From NCBI GenBank assembly GCA_902729315.2, contig LR746278.1, positions 1,623,001 to 1,687,000 on the forward strand: a stretch of DNA of 64,000 nt. Reading direction: 5' to 3'. This DNA comes from Spirodela intermedia. Its lineage: Eukaryota > Streptophyta > Magnoliopsida > Alismatales > Araceae. Below, piece after piece: positions 25,001-37,800 of the stretch; position 1 is the stretch's first letter; each line of letters starts with the position of its first letter. A program made the translations under genes and the position numbers. Under the pieces are notes generated by a model, which had not been told where the DNA came from, made no database searches, and saw only the letters and a list, made by a program, of their open reading frames with translations.

Positions 25001-27599
25001 CTTCGAACAAGCTGCAAAACGCAATCTCTGTTACAAACGGATTGTACTAAAGAAGAGAAGATATAGCTGATGTAGAGTGAACAGTGTAAAACTCTGTATA
25101 ACCTTCCACGTTATCATTGAAAGAACTCTGATTACACCATCAGATGCACCAAAAGCGACCAGAGGTCCATCACCACCTGGCGATCTCGAGAGGAATTCCA
25201 TGCTGCAATTTACGGAAAAATTCAAATATTTTTTCTTCTGCTAATTTTGAATTGCCACTAGAAAAAAAATGAGATGGAGAGAGCAAAAACGTGAGACAGA
25301 CCTTAAACTTTTATTTCAATTACAAGGGAAACGGTTGGGATATCATTACAATTGGTGAGTGCCAGCTCCGATCGAACCATGTAATATGTTTGAATGACTT
25401 ACACAAACAGCCCCCATGGGAATTATAAGAAACAGTGAAAAGGAGAAGTGGCATACTACATGTTCCAGAATTTATGGGCTAAAATGGGGAAGTGAAAGAA
25501 TCCTTAAAACCCATGGTATACCAGTAACTCAAGGATCTCTGAAAAAAGGCAAGTATCCAAAAAAATTGCTGGCAATGATCAATTCATTCGTCATGACAAG
25601 AAAAGCACTTGAAGTGTATAAAGAAAAATCCAGCTGTTTGATGATCCTAGGAGGAGGAAGGTTCACTTAGTGGACGTTATGTAAGGTTCCTGGGGGGATG
25701 CTTATGGGTCAAGTAAGTACAAATAGCTTTACTGCAAAAGCCATATTGTCAATCCCTAGCTTTCATGAAGAAGCTAAGGATACTTCATCAAACATCTAGA
25801 GCACAATAGAGAGATTTAAACTCTCATGGTGAAAAGGATTTTCAGCATCAATTAATTAATGGAGGATGTTGATCCTTATCTTGAAGAAAAGGAAACCTGA
25901 AAGCATTTGTTCCTATGATTCCTGAGTCATTTTTGAAGATGATTTATCACCCAAGAGGAATAGAATGGCATTGTCCAAGAAAATATTAGATAGTCAAAGG
26001 AAAGTGCAAAATATGATGAAAATAATATTCGATAGCCAAAATAAAACGCAAGTATGGTGGATTTTGCACCATATAGTACTTTGGACTGTTGTGAGAGAGA
26101 GTAGAAGGAGAAATTGAAAAGACAGCTTAAAGCATTCTTAATTTTACTAGTGATAGGGTGAACTAATGGGAGAGATCTTTTGCAGGAAAGAATGACTTGA
26201 TGCTTTCATGTCAGGCAGTGTAGATATTTTATGATTCAAATCATCTTGGTGGAGTTGCCATTGTTCAGGATTATTTTGAGAAATCATGTGAACGTTTCTT
26301 AAAGTGAATAACAAGACGTAATTATTAATGTTAGAAAAGAAGAAAGACGCATAAATAAGCAAGAGCTCATAGAAACTTACCAGTACATCTCTTTTTTTAT
26401 ATATATATTAAAAATGCGGTACAAACAACTTTAAAGAAAGCATGAGACAATCATTGGAAGATAAATTAAAAATACAATTCGTCATAGAAATACATCATCA
26501 AGATTGTCCATTTTTTTATGTACAAGCACATAGCGGGAGAGAACACAAATAAATCATTTATTCAAAAATTAAGGCACAAAAAAACTGGTACTCACCACAG
26601 CAGAGACCTATTGTCAAGTTCCTGCTTTGGGACATCACGTCCACGCATTGTCACTAAATCTAAAAATATGGCTTTATTCTCACAACAAATGACCAGGAAA
26701 TGCCTTCCCCTGGTGGATGAGGCAGGAGAACTGAAATTGGATGTATGCTGACTGACTGATGATGGACCTTCGGATGCTGCAGACCGATTGCGTGAAATTT
26801 GCCAGAATTGAACGTCATCATCATAAAAGTTGACCTGCTTGACACTTAATGGACCACCACACGAACCATAATCACCACAACTCAGTAACATTGGTTACAG
26901 AGTAGTAAATAATGATGTAAAACCAAGGGTGGCAAAGCCTCCAAACTCATTACCTCCCTCCGCGCATTGCCTCTGTCGGTTTTGATTTTGTGTCTGGCAG
27001 AAATAGGAATTATTAAGATATGGATGCTGTTTATATGATATAATAATGCATGAAAGTAAAATTTTGAATTATACACTTAAATTTTAGGAATATGATTTTT
27101 AAAGAACACGCATTTCGATCCAATCTTTTACGGTCCGTAGCGTAGTGGAAGTACAAAACAATTAGATCTTCCCAATTCGCGTAGTAGCTTGAGCGAGCTT
27201 CCTTCTCTGACTATGAGCGTTTACAACTCCCACACTAAAGCAGGAAAAATAGAGGAAGGCAGTGACATCGGAGTTGTTTCACGTACCAGATTCCCCCTCA
27301 GCCAGCTTCTCCAGCTTTTCCCCGAGCACACGTCTCTGGTCCACGCCGCCGGCTTTCAGTTCATAGATCACCTTTAGAGCGGTGGCAAACAAGATATAAT
27401 TGATGGCTTCCGTGGTACAGGATATAAGCACGAGTAACCGGGAAAGAAAACACAGAAAGATCAAAACCTGACGATGCTCCCAGTTCCAGACGGAAACGTT
27501 GTCCGAATCGTCCGCGGTGACGAGCCATGGGTGGGTCGGATGGAGCTGAATCTTCACAATCTTGTTACCAGTCGGGCGGAACGCCCTGAGCCGAAGCAT
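7007..27599 (-). CDS. TWD40-2: TPLATE complex subunit TWD40-2 (WD40 protein)
   Basis: This is the plant TWD40-2 protein, a WD40-propeller subunit of the TPLATE adaptor complex in clathrin-mediated endocytosis at the plasma membrane. Exons, 5' to 3' on the minus strand: 27468-27599, 27287-27371, 26954-26993, 26596-26844, 25103-25202, 24937-25011, 24275-24373, 23860-23976, 23646-23761, 23439-23538, 19844-20202, 19235-19565, 17636-17856, 16064-16282, 13808-13994, 11497-11747, 9940-10032, 9760-9861, 9204-9564, 8093-8230, 7007-7510. All phases join, giving 1292 residues. The start MLRLRAFRPT and blocks such as GADKTLAIWD and HDSYSVLSVSSSGK match the Arabidopsis protein. Residues about 555-575 are alanine-rich. 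The C-terminus is proline-rich with a 9-residue repeat and appears shorter than in Arabidopsis (about 1377). Introns 10, 14 and 15 each exceed 2 kb. Confidence 0.93.
7010..7114 (-). repeat. 27-bp coding tandem repeat, four copies, TWD40-2 C-terminus
   Basis: The last residues of TWD40-2 are built from four copies of a 9-residue unit of the form EVEAQ(A/P)APA. The last copy is one residue short and runs directly into the stop codon. The copies are nearly identical at the DNA level, so the repeat is probably recent. Confidence 0.9.
11944..12080. repeat. Imperfect tandem duplication in TWD40-2 intron 15
   Basis: The words TGAGCAAACAT and TTACTGCATGTCATGACAAA occur at 11944-11992 and again at 12026-12080, about 85 bases apart. 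The duplication lies entirely within the intron. Confidence 0.85.
21131..21286. repeat. MITE-like sequence with 14-bp perfect terminal inverted repeats
   Basis: GAGGTACTCCCTAA at 21131-21144 is the exact reverse complement of 21273-21286, with 128 bases between, inside TWD40-2 intron 10. The size and structure suggest a small non-autonomous DNA element. I see no clear target-site duplication, so this is tentative. Confidence 0.4.
21463..22400. repeat. Long inverted repeat (hairpin-forming) in TWD40-2 intron 10
   Basis: Two arms of about 200 bases face each other: about 21463-21700 on the plus strand and about 22190-22400 on the minus strand. Both arms carry CATCCCTCATTTGACA, ACTAGGTGTTCCCT, ATCTTCGTATCAAAAAAT and GGCTCATCCATTGGATT in the same order. 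The spacer is about 500 bases. The left arm has an extra local duplication of its outer end. The structure fits a mobile-element remnant inserted in inverted orientation, or a fold-back element. Confidence 0.75.
22450..23220 (+). mobile_element. Dispersed repeat copy A (retroelement-like remnant) in TWD40-2 intron 10
   Basis: This stretch resembles the reverse complement of 47806-48560. Shared landmarks in the same order are ATGGCCCA with AAGAGATTT, TTTGA(A/G)GTTCTATTT, CT(G/A)(C/G)T(A/G)GTGGATTCC-type words, a GTTTCTTC(C/A)TT segment, and GGTGAAG(G/T)ATCTTCACAAAAA. Only short broken frames remain; one contains STVKYLHKN, echoed by STVKDHVS and VKDLHKK in the other copy. I infer an old retroelement or its LTR/leader, but no reverse transcriptase or integrase is visible. 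Confidence 0.6.
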
Positions 27600-28714
27600 T
27601 CTGGTAGATCTTCTCAGGTTCCCCGAGATCTCCCCCTGCTCCGCCCCGCAAGGAGACCCAAGACCGAGCTCCGAAGCTCAGATACAAATGTCAACGTCGA
27701 ATGACCAGCTAGATCGCGACGGGGCTGTTGCCGCGGAGGAGGAGGCGAGGCCCTCGCAAGGAACTCCGGTGGATCTCGCACCGGCCACCCCCCTCTCAGC
27801 CCCTCCTCTCCGCTCTGTTCCCTAAAGAGCAGCTTTCGGATCCCACTATTCCTAAAGCGGGTGTTCGGGTCCTATCGATCCCAACCAACAAATTCTGGGC
27901 CAAACCTCTTGGAAGCCCTCGGGCGACCCATATAAGGACGGTGGGCTTTGAGGCCCAAGGCCCATAAATACTGACTGGGCCAGGCCCAGTATGACGTCTC
28001 TTTGGGAAGCGTGTAACGCTGTAGCATGAATTCAAAAGGTCGGTTCCCCATCCACGTCAAACCGACGACTTTGGCGCCACTTTCGGCGGCTGCCTGCCGC
28101 AATGGTTGCCAGAATATGCGTTACTTCATAACGAAGTTGTGAGGCGGTGTGAATGGGAGACGAACATCTTGGAGAATAAAGTTCCCTCGATTAGAAGGGA
28201 ACAACTTAACGTACCATTGCATTAATCAAAGGCCCTCAAACTTACTAAATTTCTTATTTATTGATGTTCGAGGGATGCGGCATAAATCCAGCTGAAAATG
28301 GGCCGGCCGAAATTCCGTATTGGCCCAGGCCCAAAAAGCGGGCCTGGGCCCCTACGGACACGTGGGTGGGATATTATGAATTTGGCGGGAAGTGCGGCCG
28401 TGCGGGAGGGGACGTGGGGTTAAGCCTATAAAACCCCACTTCGCTCTGTCCTGGTTCTCCACCGTCTTCTTCTTCCACGCGCCAGCACGCTCTTCCGGAT
28501 TTATACGCAGAGAGGTGGGAGGTAGAGGAGACCGCCGCTCAGATCTTGCAGAGGATTGAGACGGCCTGTGTACGTTCTGTTTGTCATTTCGTTGTCTTCT
28601 TAGCCCAGTCTATACTGCGGCGTTCGATGTACTGCGATTGGTCGATAATTCTTTGCCTAATTGTAATTTTGGCTTCTCTTGTGAAGCAGGGAGTGCTGTG
28701 GCGTCTCTGTGAAG
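27600..28714. promoter_or_regulatory. Divergent promoter region between TWD40-2 and CTP synthase
   Basis: The two genes start on opposite strands with about 1.1 kb between start codons. At least eight site II-type elements (GGCCCA or TGGGCC) lie at 27952, 27959, 27976, 27983, 28299, 28322, 28328 and 28345. E2F-like sites are CTTTGGCGCCA at 28069-28079 and TTTGGCGGGAA at 28381-28391. A G-box CACGTG lies at 28359-28364. TATAAAA at 28427-28433 is the likely CTP synthase TATA box. Site II and E2F elements typically mark genes of proliferating cells, which suits nucleotide synthesis. A 5' UTR intron of CTP synthase may end with the AG at 28689-28690. Confidence 0.7.
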
Positions 28715-31700
28715 ATGAAGTACGTGCTGGTAACCGGGGGGGTTGTGAGTGGGCTGGGGAAAGGCGTGACGGCCAGTAGCATAGGTGTCGTCCTTAAGGC
28801 ATGTGGTCTCCGCGTTACCTCCGTCAAGATTGGTTCGTGTTCCGTGCTCATTTGCGCCACCAGTACTCTTCCCTCGTTCCCCCTTCTGATCCATTCCTGG
28901 ACTCCGCCATTGTTTTCTTCGGCTACGTCCTTCGCAATACGTCGTTCGCAGGACGTATCATAGTTTTGTCGATAGCGTTTTAGCTTATCATTTGTGAGCT
29001 GTTTACGCATGCATGTCCGACATTTGTCACATTCTCTCCGCTTTCCTGGAGATTGAAAAAGCCGCGTACCGCCTTGTGTTTGCACTCTTCTTTCTGATCC
29101 TATTCAATACTTTTTTTCTTTCTTCTCTGGGGCTTCGGGTTTAAAACTATCTCAATTCATATTCCTCAGTTGCTAAGTTTATTTCACCCCTTAAAATACG
29201 TTCGGAGTGCACGTCTGTAGACTTTCCCTTTCCTCCATTTTCTATGGGTAAGGTAATGTTTTTCGGACGGTATAAATATGCCCACAGACGTGTTGCAGAA
29301 TGATTTATGTTGTAAAGCCCATGCCTTTGATTTAAAATTATTCTATGTGATAATAAATGGCAGACGAACCTTTTTCTCTCTTTTTTTTTCCGTTTTTCTC
29401 CACTATATGCTTACATGCATTCTTTCAAGTTAGCTGCGACTAAAATTTCCATTTAGCAAACTATTACTTCAAGATTGTCATTATCCGTCATACTTGAACA
29501 TGTGGTCGTCTTTTAGTCAATAACCCCTGGAAATCTGTCATATAAGGTTTCATGCATGTGAATTCGTACTTGATGTTTTGGACGTCTTACTGATTTTAGC
29601 CATGCTCTTTACTGTGTACCGACTTGCAGATCCGTACTTAAACACTGATGCAGGAACGATGTCCCCATTTGAACATGGGGAGGTATTTGTGTTGGACGAT
29701 GGTGGTGAGGTAAGGGGCTATCGGAAGTTTATTTCATCTCCGGGCATTTTATTTTGTGAACCTTTGAGAATCCCCTGGGTTTACCGTTATTCTCCAGTGG
29801 TCTAGTTATTTACCGCTCAAAAGTTTATATTTCGTGAAACCTCTGTTTTCCACTTCAAAATCTTCCAACTTCTCATGTATACATGATGCGAGGTGGTATA
29901 GTTGAAGGTTTTACTGATTCTCTCTATATGCATGTGCTATTTAGCCCTGTTTTTGCTATTTTTTTTTTCTGAATGAAAATATGTTATATACATGTGTTAT
30001 TTAAACATGCGGCGTGAGGAAAAGGACAATGTTTAACCTGTCTCAACTCAGATAGTTATTAATGTTCTAATGCGATGTCCTGTTATGAAGGTTGACTTGG
30101 ACCTTGGAAACTACGAAAGGTTCCTTGATATTAAGCTAACTCGTGATAATAATATTACTACTGGGAAGATCTATCAGGTATTGGCTGTTTTTATGAAATT
30201 ACTTTTTCATTGGTAGTGTAGCTATGTAATGTAATGAGGCTTCTTTATTATCTTTATGTTCATCCAACTTATCACCCTAGCCATCTAAAGTTCTGCTGCA
30301 TTGTCGACATGCTTTAATGCAGTCTGTTATTGACAAGGAGAGAAGAGGAGATTATCTTGGGAAGACTGTGCAGGTAAGTCTCTTATTGACATAAATTTTC
30401 ATACGATTTTTCAAATACTACAAGAAACAACTTCTGAATGTCAACGTGCTTTTGATTTTCAAGGTTGTACCCCATATCACTGATGCCATCCAAGAATGGA
30501 TTGAGCGTGTATCAATGATTCCTGTGGATGGGAAAGAGGACCCAGTTGATGTTTGTGTGATAGAATTGGGCGGAACTATAGGTGAAAACGTCAAACAGTG
30601 ACTAAAAAGCATTAACCTCTTTTAGATGTCAAATCTTAGAAATGATTCCAACAATTATGTAAGCATGGATGGACGAGCTATGGCACTTTTTTTATGTGAA
30701 AATTTCATTCTCTATGCAGGGGACATTGAATCAATGCCATTCATTGAAGCACTGGGTCAATTTTCATATCGTGTTGGTAAGTATTTGTGAACTATACGTC
30801 TGTAAGAAATGAAAGAATTTATTCCCGCTTTCCTTTGCTATAGTTCGGCTTGTTCTTTTCAGGTCCTGGAAATTTCTGCTTAGTACACGTCAGCCTTGTT
30901 CCTGTTCTGAATGTAGTTGGTGAACAGGTGACCATTATGTTATTTTGTGGCCAACTGTATTATGTTGAAGTTGATTAGAGATATGATTTCTAACTGTCCA
31001 ACCAAGCGACAGAAATATGTAATTGTAGCTACTCGATATTTGAATTTCATTGGTTTCAATTCTTGCTCTCAGAAAACCAAGCCGACTCAGCACAGTGTTC
31101 GCGGTCTCAGAGGGCTGGGACTGACACCAAATATTTTGGCTTGTCGAAGCACTAAGGTCCATTATTCTTGTCTATTTCATATATTTTCTCCTGTCAGCGT
31201 CAGTTGTCTGACTTATTTTGGATGAACATGAATAGCCACTGGATGACAACGTAAAAGAGAAGCTCTCACAGTTTTGCCATGTTCCGGTATTCCATTATTG
31301 ATTTCTAGCGTTAATTTTTAGCAATATTTAGGCTGTCAGTCACTAACTTGAGGATGTCGATGTCTTCTTCAGGTAGCAAATGTCATCACACTTTATGATG
31401 TTTCTAACATTTGGCATATACCATTGCTACTCAGGGTAGGTAACGTTTGATAAGCATGTTTAGTGTGTCCTATCACGATCATCCTTTGTGCCTTTTGCTG
31501 TTATTATAAGCAACATGCCATTCTTCTGTGTTTTGTTGTAGGATCAAAAGGCACATGAAGCAATTTTGAGAGAACTGAACCTTATGGGGTATGTCTTATG
31601 AGATTTTATTTATTTATTTTTCTTGATCAGAATGGAAGAAGTTAATCACCCCCTCTTCCTCAAGGTACCACAGCTATGTAAAATAAGAGAATCTGTGCAA

Positions 31701-34539
31701 ATCTATGTAACTAGAAGAGCACTTGGATGAAATCCTCCATACGATGCGTACTTTGCATCACCATTCATGTGTAATTTAGAAGAACTATGGATGTGTAACA
31801 AGAAGATAAATACCCAAGATGAAATCTTCCGATATAATGCGGTATTCGAGTTAATTTTGGAATTCTTAAACTGTTGCAACCGAATTGGATTTTTTTCATT
31901 TGATATCTGCCCATTTAATCTTTCGGCTGTCATGCAGTGTGGTGGGAGAGCCTATGTTGGATGAGTGGACAGAAAGGGCTAAAATATGTGACACGTTGCT
32001 GGAACCTGTGAGTCTCAAAATCATTCCGATGCCTTACATGTCTTTGTAGACGTGCATTTGATCTCAATGCCATTCACTTTGCAGGTTCGAATTGCCATGG
32101 TTGGAAAATATACCGGTCTCTCTGATTCTTATATCTCTGTACTGAAGGTGAACTCATCCCCGTTCCCTGAGTAGATTTCCTTTTGTATTCCTTTTTCCAT
32201 ATGATATTGGGCATCTGATCGGTTGACAGGTTAATGGATTAGTTTGGATATCTGCATAAGATTTATAATGTTTAAAACTTTAATGTTTTCTTATCAAATA
32301 TTCGGACCGACCCAGAACTTTCCATTTGTGTGAATATTTATATTTTTAGCACAGTGTTTAATATCTTTTGTTATTCATTGTATAGCATCGGTGTTTAATA
32401 TGTATCTATTCTAGGTTCTGCAACCACAAGTTATGAACTTATAATAATGCAATGCATGCATGCGGAGCAAGGATTTGCGGAACTGAATGAATCGTTAATG
32501 GAGCTTTGGTCAATTTTACAGGCTCTTCTTCATGCTTCCATATATTGTCGTCGTAAACTTGTGGTGGAATGGGTTCCTTCTGCTGATCTTGAAGATACAA
32601 CTGCAATGGAGGTCTTGTGGTGCTCCGCTTCTGTCTCATTTTTCCTCTTTGCTGCCTAAAATGTGTGCTAAAATTAGGAATTGTTTTTTTCAGTTGCCTG
32701 ATGCCCATGAAACTGCATGGAACGCGTTGAGGGTGAGATAATTTCCAATTTCCGTTATTTTTATCATGGATTATTTTTTCCTTCCGAATCCGTCTAAGTC
32801 GTTTTGCAGATCAGGGTGCAGATGGAATTCTGGTTCCAGGCGGATTTGGAGACAGAGGGGTGCTAGGAAAAATTATAGCAGCAAAATACGCCCGAGAAAA
32901 TAACATCCCATTCCTCGGTATCTGTCTAGGCATGCAAATTGCCGTCATCGAGTATGCGAGATCTGTTCTCGGTCTGAAAGATGCAAACAGCACGGAATTC
33001 GATCCCAACACAAAGAATCCATGCGTTATCCCTATGCCCGAGGTCTATTTCTTTAATCTCTTTGTTTCATTTTGCGCTGCACGTTTTGGTCGGTGGCCTG
33101 ATGTTGACTTGCAGGGTTCGAAAACTATCATGGGAGGCACCATGCGTCTAGGATCAAGGCGGACGTATTTTCAGGACGGTGGATGCAAATCTGTAAAGCT
33201 GTGAGCGAAAAATCCCCTCCGATTTTTTCCGTTTTTTTTTCTTTTTTGTTCTGCTCAGCAAAGTATATCCTTTTGTGCGAACTGATACTTTCAGGTATGG
33301 AAACGTTGGACATGTTGATGAGCGGCATCGGCATCGATACGAGGTATGAACTATCAAACCTATCATATGTTTATCTTCTTTTTTTTCGTATCATATGTGA
33401 AAAAAATATATATCTTAAAGGAAATTCTCGACCCTTATTACTAACGACGTGCAGTGTACATTCTTCATCATCTGTAGGTCAATCCTGATATGATCACGAA
33501 ACTTGAGAGTGCGGGTCTTTCATTTGTCGGTAAAGATGAAACAGGAAGAAGAATGGAGGTATGCGTCCAGTGTAACTATTTACTTTTTCTTTTCGGAATG
33601 TGGGCAGGGAGATAAACCAAAATCCTTTTTTTTCTTAGAGTACGTAAGAAATTTAAATGTAAGTCTCTTCCTCTTCGTTTCCTTTCCTGAAATGATGCGA
33701 ATCCCTCTCTATGTGTTCTCCATGAACGGGCTCCCCATCGACAGAAAAATATGAAGAATCTGTTCTGTGCCTCCATATATGATCATCATTTCCCCAAGAA
33801 CCCGGTGAGAGATATTGAGGACTTGATTGAGGAACACAGAGGGGAACTCTCTCCCTGCAGAAGTTTTCAAAACTTCCATGTCTAGTTTCACCCGTTGATC
33901 TTTAAAATTCAGCAAGTATATTTCAATAGTTTCACTACTCTCTCCTTCCAAGTACTTAACTAGCACTGACATCGGTGTCCTGAGGTCAGCTTCTTCGCCT
34001 TGTTGTGTTTCTACAGGTACTCGAACTGCCTACTCATCCCTACTTCATTGGCGCCCAGTTTCATCCTGAATTCAGATCGAGGCCTGGAAGGCCGTCGGCT
34101 CTTTTCTTAGGTATGAAGTAGCATCATCTTGACTGTTTACAAGATCTCATCATGCATCGACATCAGTGGCCGGGCTGAAATGGGGTCTCAGAGTTCTCCA
34201 AAAATGGGCTCTGGGCCGACTATATTGCTTCATGAACTGATATTTAATTCGACGTCAATCGAGTTTCGCAAGACCCAGATGTTTACGCTCTGATTGGCTG
34301 AAAATTTGCATCCCTGCCAGAGGTTGGCTCATCAGCGGCGTAGAGGTTGACGGAGTTTTTCTTTCTGCCTTGTGGCAGGGCTGATAGCGGCCTCATGCGG
34401 ACAGCTGGACGGTCTCCTGCGAGACCCTCCCCGCCATCTCCACGGAATGGCCACCGCCAACAGAGGAACCCAAAGTGCGCCCCCGAAGCCCCTTTTCAAC
34501 AGCGGCTTCTACTTGAAACGGAACGGGGTCCATGCCTAG
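28715..34539 (+). CDS. CTP synthase (glutamine hydrolysing)
   Basis: CTP synthase makes CTP from UTP, ATP and glutamine in the cytosol, the last step of de novo pyrimidine nucleotide synthesis. Exons: 28715-28832, 29630-29709, 30091-30177, 30323-30373, 30464-30581, 30720-30776, 30863-30927, 31073-31156, 31236-31286, 31373-31435, 31542-31588, 31938-32007, 32085-32147, 32522-32611, 32694-32732, 32815-33042, 33115-33200, 33295-33343, 33478-33558, 34017-34110, 34379-34539. All phases join, giving 593 residues, normal for plants. The synthetase domain opens [17 protein letters not shown] (P-loop) and holds [20 protein letters not shown]. The class I glutaminase domain shows the nucleophile Cys398 in GICLGMQ and His525/Glu527 in FHPEF. 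The GTG at 28709 is in frame but outside the conserved protein. Exon 16 uses the second of two nearby AGs (32813-32814). Confidence 0.95.
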
Positions 34540-34832
34540 GAAGAGTAAACGAGAGTTGCTGCTTCGTTCTCTCTTAGGAAACGGCCAGCGCCGGCGCCGG
34601 CGCTGCCACGATAAGGGTTTATAGCGCCAGTCGGCTTGTTCTTTGGCCGGTGCGCCTCCAGAGCTTCTCACTGAATGGTCTTTAATGTAGTAGCCTTTCT
34701 GTGTTCTTTTTATATTACAAGAGGAAGCGATTGTAACTTTGCCCAGTATTTGAAGAACTGCTGACCTCTGATTGCAGAATTTTGGCCGAGTTCCTGGCAA
34801 ATATTAGCATCATTGGGCCGGGATAGAACCGA
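34540..34832. other. Convergent 3' regions of CTP synthase and S2P
   Basis: Only 293 bases separate the stop codons of two genes transcribed toward each other, so their 3' UTRs probably overlap. There is no other feature. Confidence 0.6.
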
Positions 34833-37800
34833 TTAGACATTCCCCGAATAAATACCGAAAAACACCCTTGCGAGGGCGGTGACAAATAGAAGAGTCCCCC
34901 CTGTGAGGAGCACCCGGAGGAGCCTTCGCCGGCTCCGAGGGTCAAGCCGGGTGATGCAGCAGAGGCTGACGTCTAGCATGGATTCTCCATCCAGATAGAA
35001 CACCTGAGAATCATGGTCTGTGGATCAGATGATGTCAGCTTTGTCAAACCCGTCAGTTACTAAAAACGGAAACTAGACTACGCGTAAAAACGGAGGGAGC
35101 TATCTACGGATACTGTTTTACGTTACCGCAAAGTTTATCCATGGCCATTTTTGCTCAGAGAAAGAAGAGAAGAACTGGATTTCAGAAACGTTATCGGCAA
35201 TGAATTCGCACCCAACCATTCTACTTCTGGAAAAGGTTGCATGTGAGATCCCCCTGAAAACATACCGGCATGCAGTTGAGAAGGCCAAGGCTTGCAGAGA
35301 CGCGGAACATGGATATGAGCACCTTCTCCATTAGGTTCGGGAGATAAACGCCAAAAGCTCCTAAGGCCCAACGGGGCTGATACGCTGACAATTTGATGGA
35401 ATTTGCAACGGAAATGTCTCCAATAAATATAAACGTCTCAAGACATGGAGTTGATCCAGAGTCAAGACCCTTGACATGCATTGACGTTTCATTTCTGCCG
35501 ACCTTCAAACAGTCCGAGAAATATGGTCTTGCAAAAGATACTTCGGCCCATATTGAATGAGGACTCTGAACAGGTGCCAAGCAGCATTCATCCTGAACCA
35601 GCAAACAGACATGGAGTCTCCATTACACACGGAAGAATCATACTTTGAGCAATAGGTAGCAGCTTCGTCAAAATCTAGGCAACTCATCAGCTCGAAGTGT
35701 GCAAGGTTCTCAGGGATGCAGAATTTAGTGAAGCATCTAGTCAACAAGTGGGCATAACCACAGACACTAGAGATGAACATTGTTTCAAAGAAGGATTTCC
35801 GCTACCAAGGAAATCTGGTTCTTGTGAAGGACCCTGGTTTAACTAGTAGATGCAAAAGCTCCCTAAATCATCAGCCTCCCACATCCCCTTATCATTAGCC
35901 AGCAGTCTACCCATGTAGAGACCATACATGGGTTGAGGTTGGTATGTACTAGAACAGAAGGGCTTTTAGAAGTATACAATACCATTTTGCTGGCAACGGT
36001 ATACATCAAAGGTATAGAAATAGAAGATTCTGATGGCAGACTTAAGATAAATATGATTTCAAATTTAAACAATGTCATTTGATTCCCTTGATAAAATAAA
36101 AAAAGGAAAGGCTAACGAAACTTGAGCAACGAAGTTACTTCAGCGGAGATCATGTCAACAGTCCAGACTTAGCCAAGATAAAGAAAAGAAAAGGGGTGGG
36201 CAGTGATCATGATGCGATGTTGTAGTGGCAGCTGCCATTAATTCTGATAGTAGCAGGAATGATGTTCAACAATGACCATTGACAAGAAAAAGGTGAACAT
36301 ATTTCTACAGCGATGGTCACAAAAACTGAGTAAAAAAAAAAACGTAATGACATTTAAAAAATTTAATCTACAACGGTATTTATATATTACCTGCAAGCAC
36401 TGATAACTCTGGTCTGATTTAGTCATTTGGCATCCATCACAACATTTTTTTAACTTCACAACATCTTGAGGAGGAAAACAATAATCCCTCCTCGTTGAGT
36501 TTCTGTATATATCATCACAATCCTTTCCATCAAGAAAATGCCTACAGCATGGCATAGTTTTGAAGGCTACAAGGCCATCTGGACAAGCAATTTCACCGTC
36601 CGTAGACAGAATTCCCCTTTCTTCTATCCAGGAATTGGGGACACAATAACCTTTTCCATTCCTCGAAGAACCATTAGAATATCCAGAATAATAAGAGCGA
36701 TTCTGCAGTTGGGTATCCAGATGCGCCACCTTCTCAAACCATTCCTCAGGGTTATGAATGTCTAAGTCGTTCAATGACATAATGATGTCTCCGGGAGATA
36801 GATATCCAGCCAATGGAGAAACAGGGGACACACTCAGGACCTATTACCATGCCAAAGGTTAATTTAAACTTAAAATAACACAGTGAAGACAATAAAAGAC
36901 TACTAGACGTAATCAGATTTACCATAGCCCTTTCTCCGTGTATGTAAAATGGATACAATAGTGCAGGCAGGGACAGCAATGCCAAACCACACACTGCACA
37001 AAACTATAGAACAGGCAAAAATTAATATACAACATCATATGATAAACCACAATGCATAATTGCATCTAGTGCTAAAAACTACACTGATGCGTAAGAACCA
37101 GATGCAAAAGATTACATGCTTTAAATATCTTTCGCTCCATTTTCACAGTACGCTACAGAGTTCTTTCACTCCGTTGACGTTGAACTATACCGGCAAAATT
37201 GATCCAAAACAACAATCTCCATGCAAATGGTCACTGCACGAAATGCATATGATTGTAAAGCAACGACAACATGTTGGGTCCCTTTAGTAGATGTACACAG
37301 CCATAGAAAAAGCATCACCCGTCTCGAACACTATCCTTCCGTTCCAAACTAGCATAAAATGAAAATCATGATGGCTTAAAACGTGGAAGTTTGTCGACAA
37401 CAAAATCTAAAAGATAACTTTTAGGGTATATTATGGATGTCCATGTCATGCCAGCCACATATCTGTACCTATATCTGCGTTGATATAATATTAGCTGCAA
37501 ACATTTTTCTCCTTCAATGAATCATAGATTCGAGCTACTAACAATCTAACCAAGGCTACAATCTAGCAATCATTAGCGTAACAATGACAAAGATATTTAA
37601 CGATCCACAGGCAATACAGAGCGGAAAATCGGCATTTCCATAAAAACTACAAGCTAAAAGTGGAATCTAGTGGATTTCGAGTGGAATCATTTACAAAAAA
37701 AAATGGCATGGCTCATTCACTAATTTGATGTGAAAATAATTATTCCCAACCCCTACTGCGGGCAATTTGGATTTGTCAATCTAAAGAATAAGCATATTCC

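Noticed and set aside
27121-27200. tRNA-like words (GTAGCGTAGTGG)
   Set aside because: No matching acceptor stem or GGTTCGA-type T arm follows; I found no convincing tRNA anywhere in the window.
33855-33884. Continuation of the CTP synthase frame past exon 19 into intron sequence
   Set aside because: The frame contains stops, and the acceptor before 34017 restores the conserved ELPTHPYF block in phase.
34393-34800. 135-codon minus-strand frame
   Set aside because: It overlaps the last CTP synthase exon in antisense and continues into 3' UTR, with no recognisable content.
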